NCBI GenBank assembly: GCA_963681505.1 | Contig: OY811971.1 | Location: 13,367,232-13,431,231, forward strand | Length of the DNA: 64,000 nt | Direction of reading: 5' to 3' | Source: Eunapius fragilis | Taxonomy: Eukaryota; Porifera; Demospongiae; Spongillida; Spongillidae | Part shown: piece by piece, positions 11,044-20,449 of the stretch | How the letters are laid out: every line of letters starts with the position of its first letter | How positions within the stretch are numbered: the first letter of the stretch is position 1 | Notes under the pieces: generated by a model | Databases searched by the model: none | The model's input: only the letters and a program-made list of their open reading frames with translations | Told to the model about the DNA's origin: nothing | Translations under genes and position numbers: made by a program

Positions 11044-11094
11044 CCCTCTACACCACCGAGGAAGAAATTAGACCCCAAAACATTGGTGTAGAGG
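11044..11094 (+). repeat. 12-bp-arm hairpin at the 3' end of the insertion
   Basis: CCCTCTACACCA at 11044-11055 pairs perfectly with TGGTGTAGAGGG at 11083-11094 around a 27-nt loop. It lies 22 bp before the right direct repeat. Structured 3' ends are used by some target-primed retroelements for reverse-transcriptase recognition, so the position is suggestive. Confidence 0.6.
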
Positions 11095-11115
11095 GCAATC
11101 ACAATTGGATCTACG

Positions 11116-11283
11116 TCAGAAAAAGAAGATCTTAATAAGTTAATTGTTGAACTTACCGAACTCAAAGTATTTTCTTATGAATGTGGAAGAACTCATCGTA
11201 CCTACCCATCCATGAAATGTAACAAACTTTTCACATCCATTAACAAACAGAATTTTCAGCACTGGTGGATGAGCAAGAATGTG
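11116..11283 (+). repeat. Right copy of the direct repeat; DUF6589 C-terminal segment
   Basis: This copy reads EDLNKLIVELTELKVFSYEC then GRTHRTYPSMKCNKLFTSIN and HWWMSKNV in one open frame. It retains a 14-bp stretch missing from the left copy (8461-8615). The CxxxHxxY region looks like the natural DUF6589 C-terminal part, so the gene body resumes here. The stretch 11290-12000 after it has only weak minus-strand ORFs (such as 11583-11933), and I see no recognisable family there. Confidence 0.75.
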
Positions 11284-12009
11284 TCTGCTTTCCTATAGTC
11301 ATGTACACTATCCCGTTAGAACTTTCTATCATCAATTGTAATATGTCAATACAAGGGGTGTTTAGGTCTACAGTAAGTAAACATTGTTTAATGTTGGTGG
11401 GAAATATACCCTCAGGAAGGTTATAGCTCTGCCTGTAGATAAGCTCAAAGGCATGGCTAAGTATACAACCCCTCCCCAGCTATACAGCCTATTCAGCCTT
11501 TCAACCACAACAACCAAAATAGGGTTTCTTAAAGGTTTGGTCCCAGGCATTATTTAAGAGAGGTCTGGGAAGGGTGACTCACTCAGTCATCAGCCACTGC
11601 AGCTACAAAGTCATCCGACCCACCTCTCGCATCTGTACCTGTATGCACGCAATATACATGTATTTGCTTATGTGTATCATGTATACTTTCTATCATTAAC
11701 TTCCACAGGCAGGCAGCACCCTCTGGGCTTCTACCCCAATAGCCACCTAACCATTGCCAGCGTAATGGTTTGGAACGCAGGCTGACCCAGTGATAGCCAG
11801 CGCTTATCATTGGTCCTTGCTGGCTAGGTAGCAAACGTCCAGCTGCGGCTGCTGCCTGCCCCTCAGTGGGCAAAAAACGACATAGAACATGGGACAGAAT
11901 TCGGGTGACCTTAAACCATGCTTTCGTACTCAATGCATGGGGAGCATCCCAGGGAAAGCATTAAATGTGTATTTAAACAGGAAATGATTTACAATTACAA
12001 CTTGTACAC

Positions 12010-13430
12010 TTACAGTTCAATGCACATGTCACAACAGCTGCATCCAATAATATGATCAAATGTACTGTCAAAGTATGCCATCAGCATAGCTCTCCTGCAC
12101 ATAACTGTGTTGGTACAGTAGTCTTTCATGTCTTTACTAGCAGTGTGTTGTGACTTAAAATCAGCTTTTTTTCCAAAACAGTAATGCATTTGCTGGTTGG
12201 CACTTTCGTCCTGCTCTCCCACACTCCTGTACATATGACTCCAAATCAGCTGGTGGTCCCCAATGAATGATTTGGCAGACATCAACACAATCTATCCCCA
12301 TGCCGAATGCAATTGTACATATTACAATTCGAAGAGGGCTGTTGCTGGTACTAAAGGAGGCTACAATGGATTCCTGCACAGACTTGCATGTTACACTTGT
12401 GTACATATCCACTAGGCGAAACTCTGCTAAACTAGGCGCTCCTACTGGTTCTGTAAACTCATTTTTCAGCAATGAAAGAAAAAAATGGTAGAGTTGTGTG
12501 CATTCTTCGTACCTTCGGCAGAAGATGATCATCCGTGGCAGTTTTCTTCTTAAAGTTTTCAGTTTCACAGCTAATGGACTGAAGGCCTCTTCAATACTCC
12601 CTTTTTGCCTAACAGCATACGAAACGTTAGGTTTGTCTGGTGATGCTGACACGACAACAGGGTTAATAAGACCCAGGATAGCTATTACCCTGTCTCTAGT
12701 AGTAGTTGTAGCAGTTGCTATCATACACATGATGCGAACATGTGGAGGAATTAAACTTCGAACCTCTCCAAGGGTTTTAAACTCTTTTCTGAAGTAGTCC
12801 CCCCTAAAGAATTTAGCATGAAATAACCCGGCAGACACATTATATGATGATACTAACCATTTGGTGACACAGTGCACCTCATCTACTACAAAGGCAACCA
12901 GGTTGCTCTTGTAAACATGTGTCCTCAGAATTTCTCTCCAAGTTACGTTCAACATCAGAAGCTCAGGACCAATGAAAACAATTTGCACTTCTCCTCTCAA
13001 TATCTTTTCCTGTTGGAAACGGTCGTACACTTCGCTACTGATATGAGCTGCCGACAAGCCTCTAGAGCTCAGCGCAGCAACCTTAAAGAAGGTTGCCATG
13101 TATTAAACACATGAATGGATGTAAGGTTTTTTTTTACAAATCACTTACTTGATGCTTCATTAAAGCAATCAAAGGCGAAACTACTATCACGATGCTGCCA
13201 ACGCGACGATATAGATAATCGAATGCGTAGGGTAACACAGAGAAACAGAGCAACTTTCCACAGCCAGTAGGCAGACTAATGAAGACATCGTGCCCTTCCA
13301 TGAAGCTTTTAATAGCTTTGTTTTGATTTGGACGAAGTGTAGGATAGCCCAGTTTTTGAGCCGCTTGGATGATAACACTGTCTAGTTCCTCGTCTGACAC
13401 CGCCATGGCTGGCTCTAGTATCATATGCAC
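12010..13430 (-). CDS. RecQ-like DExH helicase gene, copy 1
   Basis: Exon 1 (about 13430-13136) starts in the MAVSDEELDSVIIQAAQKLG region, with LRPNQNKAIKSF and Walker A SLPTGCGKLLCFS, then VSPLIALMKHQ, ending at a GTAAGT donor. Exon 2 (from about 13085) carries GLSAAHISSEVY, the DEVH box (VVDEVHCVTKW), TATATTTTRDRV, FCRRYEECTQLY, motif V (ICTIAFGMGIDCVDV) and motif VI (QECGRAGRKCQPANAL). The frame changes at a T7 run (12166-12172), then continues as CFGKKADFKSQHT and a RecQ-type zinc region (CRRAMLMAYFD ... GCSCCDMC) to the stop at 12010. RecQ helicases unwind DNA 3'-5'; this short multicopy type probably serves an element rather than host repair. It is tail-to-tail with DUF6589 copy 1. Confidence 0.85.
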
Positions 13431-13449
13431 ATTGGAGTGCAATTAACGT

Positions 13450-14290
13450 GACGTAGCCTGACGTCACAGGTGCTCTGCATTCTGATTGTGCGCCTTATAT
13501 CAGGCGCACTAGAACGACTTTTGTGTACGAAAATCCCAGACCCACTTTCCACGTAGCGGTGATGTAATCCATCCGCAGCTATTGGGAATCTGGGTCTGGG
13601 TACGAGACTAAACGCGACCAGCCATCTCATATGTGCCATTCCTGTTGTATGCTCGATCCACATTGATTCTGTTCTTTAGCTTTATGTCACAATATCCCTG
13701 CCAACAAGAGACTTCAAAAGAGTCAAAGTGCACAAATTCACTGACTGCCCCACTTGTTGTATGACTCCTTCTAGAAATGCTCCTGTAATGACACAAGACA
13801 GAGTGTGCATCACAGACCCAAGAGCTTTCTAAGGATTACATATATGGGCAAATCCACTCTCTTTGCAGGTGTTGCTAGACTTCCTCTTGTGTTGATCATC
13901 TATGCACAGTATTGTCTCATCAGGAATGAAGAGCAGCTACCGGCATGCCTAACGAACCTGTGCATGCAAGGAGATAATCTCATGGTCTAATGCCATTGGT
14001 CGCATCCAGGTATCATCTCCACTACTACGGCATCCAGCATCTGTTACTTTCTGCTTTTGTGATAAGGCCTTTAGAATCATCTGGTAGCGAGCATGAGGCA
14101 TGCACGTCTCAGCTGCAGGATAAAGTTTTCGGGCCATTGGGTGGTAGAACATTCCGTGTTCGTAGAGGGGACAAGTAACGTCAGAGCCTCTTTCAAAGAC
14201 CATTCGGTGACAGACATGCATACGCGTGCAATGGCATTGTTTAGGAATAGCGCAACTAACGTCACAGAAGATAATAAAAAATATGATGCA
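13450..14290. other. Intergenic stretch with short inverted repeat and weak ORFs
   Basis: No recognised family. CCCAGACCCA near 13527 is mirrored by TGGGTCTGGG near 13590, giving a small foldback next to the common-looking end GGTCTGGGTACGAGACT. Several 60-90-codon minus-strand ORFs (13608-14265) have no familiar motif and shift among frames, as expected for decayed sequence downstream of the piggyBac remnant. Confidence 0.4.
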
Positions 14291-14295
14291 TCAGT

Positions 14296-15060
14296 TTACA
14301 ATTGGCCGTAATTTAGTTTAGTATGATAGGTTTCAAAGCAATCTTCAAAAAGAAGGGGAGCCTTGCAAACTTTGCACCTGTATTGTGTTTGTGACCTTTT
14401 TTCCCCACTTGCTCTGCAGACCTCACACTGGGGACGACCACCATATGGGGTGTCTGCTGGCACCCTTTCAATGAATGGGCACTCTGTAAGTCTCAGTGGC
14501 AATTGCTGTTGTACAGTGAAATGTTTTGGCTGGTGTTTGGAGTAACCATTCAACAGTGCCTTTGCCACTGCAATGCGGAAATCTATCTGTGTGAGTTTGT
14601 TGCCATGCACTGTATTGTATAGGATTTGAGCATTCACTAAACAGAGATCCAGGAGGTGAAATAAAACACGTCTCCACCACTTGACTTGCCAATGCGAGTA
14701 CCTGTAGTACAATACTAGTTGATCAGATTGATCCACTCCTCCCATGTACTTATTGTACTTATCTACTGCCTTTGGTTTCCAGATTTTTTCAGTGCCCCCA
14801 GTTACAAATCTTAATCTTCTCTGCACTTCTACCATTGAGTCATCATGCAGTGTTGACAGCAAAAAGACATCCCTTTTGTCCTTCCACTTGAGGCGCAAAA
14901 CGCTGTCATCCATTGCCATCTCAGTGTACACTTCAAATTCATCATCCGAATCATCACTAGCCAGACCATCAAGGTACTCAATTAGGTATTCTGGATCTGA
15001 AGATGGCAGCTTGCATGATTTTGTTGCCATGTCTAGCATTGAGTGTGGGTATCGCAGCTG
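14296..15060 (-). pseudogene. piggyBac transposase C-terminal half with zinc ribbon
   Basis: One open frame carries the piggyBac third-catalytic region and C-terminus: LKWKDKRDVFLLSTLHDDSM, then KAVDKYNKYMGGVDQSDQLV, WQVKWWRRVLFHLLDLCLVN, and a terminal ribbon with CEVCRASGEKRSQTQYRC and CKAPLLFEDCF. The last DDD aspartate is in GGVDQSD. The protein begins abruptly near 15050, where it abuts an opposite-strand hAT remnant, so the N-terminal two-thirds are lost. The remaining ~240 codons are uninterrupted, which suggests fairly recent truncation. It is a different copy from the remnants at 724 and 61030. Confidence 0.85.
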
Positions 15061-15129
15061 CTGTGCAAAATTGCACACCCGCCCGCTGGAATGGGTACGT
15101 TACGGCGCAATTTTGCGCTGCTGCCCACG

Positions 15130-15410
15130 AAAGAGTTAATGCCATTGATTCTAAGAAATGGAGCAATCTTCTGGCTGTTGTGGAATTGCTCTTTTGTCTC
15201 CCTATTGCCAATGGTAGGGTTGAGAGGGTTTTTTCCCTTTTGAAGCTTATAAAGGACAATCAACGCACATGATACTCTTGATCATCTTTTGAGGATCAAG
15301 GCAGAAGGCCCACCACTAGCAGAATGGGATGCTAGTCGTTCTGTAGAGCTCTGGTGGACTGAGAAAAGTCGTAGAGTCACACGGCATTTGAGGTCCAACA
15401 ACTCATAACA
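15130..15410 (+). pseudogene. hAT transposase C-terminal dimerisation remnant
   Basis: The frame reads KKWSNLLAVVELLFCLPIAN and GRVERVFSLLKLIKDNQRT, then shifts into LDHLLRIKAEGPPLAEWDAS and a basic tail. The NGRVERVFSLLK block is the hATC signature with its catalytic Glu. At least one frameshift separates the two parts. Only the last ~90 residues remain. Similar KIAA1586/ZNF862-type hAT pieces occur at 25205 and 25770 and in the 43401 element. Confidence 0.75.
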
Positions 15411-15419
15411 GATACTCAG

Positions 15420-16080
15420 CTCCTGAAAATATGCTTATCATGGAAGAGATTATGGCAGCTTGTGCCACTGAAAAACATCCTACTGCCCTGGTGCGAAGTA
15501 AGTCACTAGCAATTATGAGAGGACCTTGTATTTTACTGTTATATACCCAGAGACGATCAGGAAGTACTTTGTAACATAAAAGTGGCACTTCGGACTTGTC
15601 AAACGCCACAATCTTTGTGACGCATAGCAGAAGCAAAGGCTTCAGAGAAAGCATCATGTGCGTCGACAGTGTAACATCATTACTAGATAATTGTTTTTAA
15701 TGCTATTCCACAGATGCTTCACATCGTCCACAACATTGTCAGTGGACCAGAAGGAAATGTATAGCACTATTCTTACAGTGGAATACATGTCCACTAAAGA
15801 AAGCGCTAGTGAATCTGATGAGTACACAAACTTCCGTGGAGAAGCGCAAAAGTGGAAGAGATATTTCAATCACTTGATCGGAAGATGGTGAGGAAAAGAT
15901 CCAGTCGATCTGCAGAAATGCGCTAAAAACGGTACCATGGAGAACCATATACGGTTCACAAGCCTCTGCTGTCATGAGGCAAAAATAGACGTTTAGTCTC
16001 CACTCCTCCAGTCTCCATGCCGTCATCTTATTATTTCATTTTTTATTTTTTGTTTACATGAATCCTGCCCTATATTGTAT
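15420..16080. other. Non-coding stretch after the hAT remnant
   Basis: Short ORFs on both strands (for example 15691-15891 and 15739-16026) show no recognised family. The sequence VDQKEMYSTILTVEYMSTKE at 15740-15800 is open but short. I see no RNA gene or repeat of note. Confidence 0.3.
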
Positions 16081-16089
16081 ATTCTATAT

Positions 16090-16242
16090 TTGCAATGCAT
16101 AAAAATGCGTAAACCCAGACTTTACCACATTTACACCATTGCATAAACATCAGGTTTGCTTCGCAAGTAAAGATATGTAAACCTGAGCTTTACCTCAACT
16201 TTACGTCGCTTGCGTAAACTTGTTTTTTTATGCAGTGCTATT
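16090..16242. mobile_element. Small MITE-like element
   Basis: The left part (TTGCAATGCATAAAAATGCG) is mirrored imperfectly by the right part (GCGTAAACTTGTTTTTTTAT then GCAGTGC) over about 150 bp. The core repeats GTAAAC/GTTTAC words. The size, terminal inverted repeats and lack of coding sequence fit a MITE. Between here and 16970 are AT-rich sequence and a 26-bp duplication (CAACTTCATGGTGTG) at 16827-16877. Confidence 0.45.
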
Positions 16243-16969
16243 CATTGTCATAATTTGTCTAGTACAGGTACGTAGGCAGGGTAGGGTTTAAAAATTTCAT
16301 AGGATATTTTTGGCAGAGTAGGATAATATATGGCAGCAATGATTTATCCTAGAATAGATTTTGGCCAAAAAATATAATCCCATGGATGAAATTTGGCAGC
16401 ATAAATTTATCCTAGGCTCAATTTTTGCCGTGACAGTTCCGTAGGCACATCAAGATAAGATTCTCAAAACCTGAAAGAATACACAGGGTCTACTTTTTAA
16501 AATGATGTACCGAATACTTAAGGCATTATATATTCACAAGGGCAATTTCCGAACCAATATACATGTGCAAATATATGCACAACGTATTTGGAGATTGAGT
16601 TTCTGTCCCTTTGTATTGATATTCTATGTTTATAAAAATATTGAATTTCTCCTGCGCACAGTAGCTGTTGTGTAAATCAAGTTTTTCTATCAGTAGTAGA
16701 TGACCAGCGGGCAATGACACAAGAAGAATTGTTTCCTTGAGTTTAAATTGAGGTATATTTTTCTCCTTAAACACTTCCACAGCCATGGGAACATGGTTAA
16801 TAATAATTGTTGGGATATAGCTCATCACCCAGCCACTCAACTTCATGGTGTGCCAGCTACTCAACTTCATGGTGTGAACACTTTCTCATGTCCTTTAGAT
16901 GTGAATTCAATAAATGTTTGTGATCAACTGACTGTTGCGTAAATGAATCAGTGCCAAGAAACATTACGA

Positions 16970-17860
16970 AACTCAAATCACCCAAGTGAACAATTAGATG
17001 GCCTTGTTCGTATTGTCGTAGATTGGCATTATCCTTTTAAACAAAACCATGTAAATACTAACCACTTGACAAAACGACATGCTTAGTTACTCCCTCCATG
17101 TTTGCTTTTCAGGTTATTTGGTAAAGATTGTACAAACACTCATGTGCATCTAACAAAGGAACTTTGAATCAATTGAGAAATTAAATGAACAGAAGAAATG
17201 TCCGAAACAAACTAGACACAGATGTCAATGCTTGTTAGGATTTTTTCCTCAATTTTGTTCACTCAGACATTATAGCAGCTGCTATTAGCCTCTTTGGAAC
17301 GGAAAGTCATGACAGTAGGCCAGATGAAAACATCTTCCCTCCAGACCACGAAGATCATGATATTGCTGACAAAACCACAATACTGCCTTGCAGCTGCTGA
17401 CTTTGTGGTTCATCAGTTTTGTTGACATTAGCAACAGAACAAGCCATCCACTTGGATCACAAACAGGTATGCTGAGGTGATGGGGATGGAGCTATTTTAC
17501 TTTGATTCCAAGATGCAATAAGAGAGGGAGATGGTGTTATGGAGAGTTTAGATGTTGGAAATACTTGTTATTGTTTCGATCCACACGACACAAAGTAACG
17601 AAATTGAGGCTATGACACTCCTGACACAATACAATCATCTGTATACTCCTAGACTTGCCGAACGATTAATTTGGGGGCAATTTATAAACTAGAGCGAAAC
17701 ATACCAGCAGGCCTGCATATGGAACATTTAAACACAATGTGTAAAATCGGCTGATACACATCTGGGTGCAAACAAACACCTGCTTCCTTATCCAAGATGG
17801 TAAAGCACTTCGAACAATAGTAAGATTGATGGATGCCACTGAAGACAATTTCAGTACTCC
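16970..17860 (+). pseudogene. DUF6589 gene, copy 2 (decayed)
   Basis: An exon ending at 17050 reads SEQLDGLVRIVVDWHYPFKQ up to a gtaaat donor, matching VIEDWHTK of copy 1 and ending at the same place. After a 62-nt intron with acceptor ttttcag, the next exon from 17113 follows copy 1 (LFGKDCTNTHVHLTK, then MNRRNVRNK). Around 17520-17760 the nucleotide sequence parallels the copy 1 block AIREGDG ... LHMEHLN ... HLGANK, with many stops and shifts. It ends about 60 bp before the RecQ-like remnant on the other strand. Gene order and orientation therefore repeat those of 7.4-13.4 kb without the insertion. Confidence 0.75.
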
Positions 17861-17914
17861 TTCAAATTCATCATCATTCAGAAAACAAAGATGTAATAAT
17901 GATGGTTACTGATA

Positions 17915-18520
17915 TGCATAAAGAATTAGTTCGATTTTGTTCGTTGGCGATATAACCAATCCTTTCCCAACTTTGCCGCAATTTATATTAGATAAAACAA
18001 AAGTAGAACAGTCACAAGATGTACAGATGCAATCACGAGCACATACATCACAACACATACATCCCTTCCAATTGTTTCTAAAATCCACTGGGTCAAAGAA
18101 CTGATCTTCGGCAAACTGTATTATTTTTGCAGTACGGAACAATATCAGGATGCAGAACTTATTCTTATTTGAAACATCTTTGTCATTTACCAGTAGTAAT
18201 GCACAAGCATTTTTACCATCTTGTCCCGCACGACCACTTTCCTGGATTTATGCTTCAGTACTTACAGGTGGACCCCAGTGAATGATTTGCTGTATATTCG
18301 AACAAATCAATTCCCATGTCATACCCAACAGTACAAATTAGTATTCTCAAGGGACTGTTGCACAGTGGTTTAGGATGATGACATGGGGTATGGGGATAAT
18401 GTATTCATTTTATTCAATAAGCAGTTTTTAAATTCATTGCAGAACCCCAATTTGTTACAAAAAAAAGAAATTCACATAGTTTAAGAAAGGTGTACCAACT
18501 AGAAGTGTAAGTGATTAGTA
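17915..18520 (-). pseudogene. RecQ-like helicase, copy 2 (C-terminal remnant)
   Basis: Read on the minus strand, 18520-18150 parallels the copy 1 helicase tail: SPLRILICTVGYDMGIDLF matches SPLRIVICTIAFGMGIDC, and a following QESGRAGQDGKNACALL-like stretch gives motif VI. The frame 18142-17915 then gives FRTAKIIQFAEDQFFDP and CCDVCARDCICTSCDC, a RecQ-type zinc region like that at 12010. Multiple stops and shifts make it non-functional. Nothing recognisable remains above 18520. The tail-to-tail pairing with a DUF6589 copy is the key feature. Confidence 0.75.
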
Positions 18521-18956
18521 CTTACTTCATTTTGTGTCCCTAACTCTTATTTTGCTATCTGACATAAAACTTGTGTAGTAGAGTATGTGAGTAGAGAGCT
18601 GTTGGTCTGCTCTTTCCAATCACTCTGTAGTTATAGGTACTTCTATCATACGTGCTGTAATATTAGCATTTTATACGTTAATAAAACGAAAAAATTTCCT
18701 ACGTACTAACTTTAAGCACTTTTCTAGACGATTGTAGGACGTACTGGAGGAACTCAAAAATACACATTGATTCTCTTATGTGTTGCCAAAACACCAACGT
18801 AACCGACTCTAACCGATTTCTTGTTTAGTGCTTCTACTTACGTACAAACGTATGATATGCGGTGACTAATTTACAAATAATTATCTCAATAACTAAATAA
18901 GGTGGGGCTATGTTCTACGCGTATGCATATTGGAGAGTAGGACAGGCAGGTCCCCA

Positions 18957-19006
18957 CAAAAGAACAAAGACGGCGCGGCGCGGCTTGCACCGTCTTTGTT
19001 CTTTTG
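18957..19006. repeat. Perfect 17-bp-arm hairpin
   Basis: CAAAAGAACAAAGACGG at 18957-18973 is exactly complementary to 18990-19006, around a GC-rich 16-nt loop (CGCGGCGCGGCTTGCA). The perfect arms suggest a recent or selected structure. It lies 290 bp upstream of the RAG1-like ORF and just before a minisatellite. The sequence from 18520 to 18956 shows nothing else. Confidence 0.8.
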
Positions 19007-19039
19007 TTGAGGCTTTGCGCTGTCTGCGCTATTTTGCGT

Positions 19040-19260
19040 ATTTGTCTATTGTCGTTGTCTCTTGTGTTTGCGATTGATTGCTTGGATCTCTTGTTTATGC
19101 CAAGTTCCGTTTGATTGCTTGGGTCTCTTGTTTTTGCGAAGTTCCGTTTGATTGCTTGGGTCTCTTGTTTTTGCGAAGTTCCGTTTGATTGCTTGGGTAT
19201 TTGTCTATTGTCGTTAAGAAGTCTCTTGTTTTTGCGAAGTTGTGTTTGATTGCGTGGTAT
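19040..19260. repeat. ~35-bp minisatellite
   Basis: About five imperfect copies of a unit containing GATTGCTTGGGTCTCTTG followed by TTTTTGCGAAGTTCCGTTT. The array ends about 30 bp before the start codon of the RAG1-like ORF, so it occupies the 5' flank or promoter position of that element. The antisense ORF across it is a repeat artefact. Confidence 0.8.
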
Positions 19261-19292
19261 TCCGAAAACTACTTTATACGTCTCCATTGGCA

Positions 19293-20440
19293 TGGCAGAA
19301 AAGAGAAAGATCTGCAATTTGGAAGCGTATGATAATTACGTAAGAAAGTTTAAGAGTGATTGGGAGGCTGCAGGCTTGTTTATCAGTGACAAAAGCATTC
19401 TATGCAAAAAATAATAAGCTGAGAAAATACTGGGCCAATCGTGTGGGTCTGTTGAGGAATAAGTGGAGTAAGCTGAGTCAAGCCAAAAAGCTAGATACAA
19501 CAAAAGAAGCTTTTCTCTCCTACCAGACAGAAATTTTCTATGAGCCTGCTACAATTCAAGAAAATCTAGATACACCTTTATCATCAGCTTCCTCATGTGA
19601 AGAGAGTCCTCCAGCTGTTGTAGGAGGTAGAGAAACAGGCAAAGGACTTACACCAATAAGCCCTTTAGATGATGTCAGCCAACGACATGCAAAAAGGAGA
19701 ACCGATGCATTGCTTTCACAGGCTGAAAAGCAGATGATTACAACCACACAACTGTTAGGATATCTACTGCACAGGTATGAAATAAATATATTTTAAAAAC
19801 CTTTAATTAATTTAGTTTTTAATGATTCACTTTCAGGGAAAATTATACTCATGATAGATGTGTAGCAGAGCTTAGCATGAAGCTGTTCAACTCAGAATCA
19901 ATAGACATGGAACTTAGTTTAGATGAATCACTCCACATGCTTTCAACATATAAGCTTGGCCGATCGGCATATACAAGCTTAAGACACGATTTAAAGCAGA
20001 GGGTCAGCTTCCCAGCTCATCACATGGTCATGCAACATAAGAACAGAATTATGCCCACAATTCGTTCTGCAAGTGATGCCACAGGAGTCACTTTGAACCT
20101 CATTGAATCTGTACAAATCCACTTCCAGCGACTGATAATACACTTACAATTGCAGCCTGGAATGTACACAATGACAGCTAAAGAAGGCCTCGATGGTTCA
20201 GGGAGGCATGCTATTTATGATCAGAAAGGCAATGTGGAGACCCACAACATGATACTATGGATGTGGGTGCCCATACAAGTATCATAAGATGACCAAATTG
20301 AGCAACCAAGCACTAGCACAAGTGAGAGTGGGGTGATGATATGGAGGGAAGGTGCTCCTAATAGCCCTGATGCTGTTCGGCCAATTCTCATCCTCTGGAA
20401 TCTGAAGCAACAGCTACAAACCCACCCATGGGAAATGTGA
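19293..20440 (+). pseudogene. RAG1/Transib-like transposase, N-terminal half of the catalytic core
   Basis: The piece opens MAEKRKICNLEAYDNYVRK, shifts frame near 19400, and continues LRKYWANRVGLLRNKWSKL to 19796. An intron (about 19780-19837) leads to an exon with YKLGRSAYTSLRHDLKQRVS, FPAHHMVMQHKNRIMP and TAKEGLDGSGRHAIYDQKG. After a stop the frame resumes as WREGAPNSPDAVRPILIL. The order matches the RAG1 core: a Y-x-x-xR helical block with P-x-H-x-x, then KES/CDGMGD-type DG motif holding the first catalytic Asp, then W/EE-x-x-PNS-x-x-x-KP. The second Asp and the Glu are missing. I judge this from remembered RAG1 sequence; a related multicopy family exists in Hydra. It is broken by at least one frameshift and one stop. 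Confidence 0.55.
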
Positions 20441-20449
20441 AAAAAAATA

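Larger units (their letters stand above)
8616..11115 (+). mobile_element. 2.5-kb insertion, possibly Penelope-like or LINE-like, within the DUF6589 gene
   Basis: The segment separates two near-identical pieces of one DUF6589 exon. It begins with a hammerhead-like ribozyme (8619-8656), contains two lysine/glutamate-rich plus-strand ORFs (8886-9439 and 10244-10795), a reverse-strand zinc-binding exon (9450-9682), and ends with a 12-bp-arm hairpin (11044-11094). Metazoan Penelope-like elements are known to carry hammerhead ribozymes near their ends, which suggests that class, but no reverse transcriptase or GIY-YIG domain is visible, so the class is inference. CG-alternating tracts (gcgcgcgcgc) lie at 8743 and 8781. 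It may be nested or internally deleted. Confidence 0.6.

Noticed and set aside
15815-15850. Second hammerhead-like CTGATGA at 15817
   Set aside because: No GAAA follows at a suitable distance and no stem II or stem I can be drawn.
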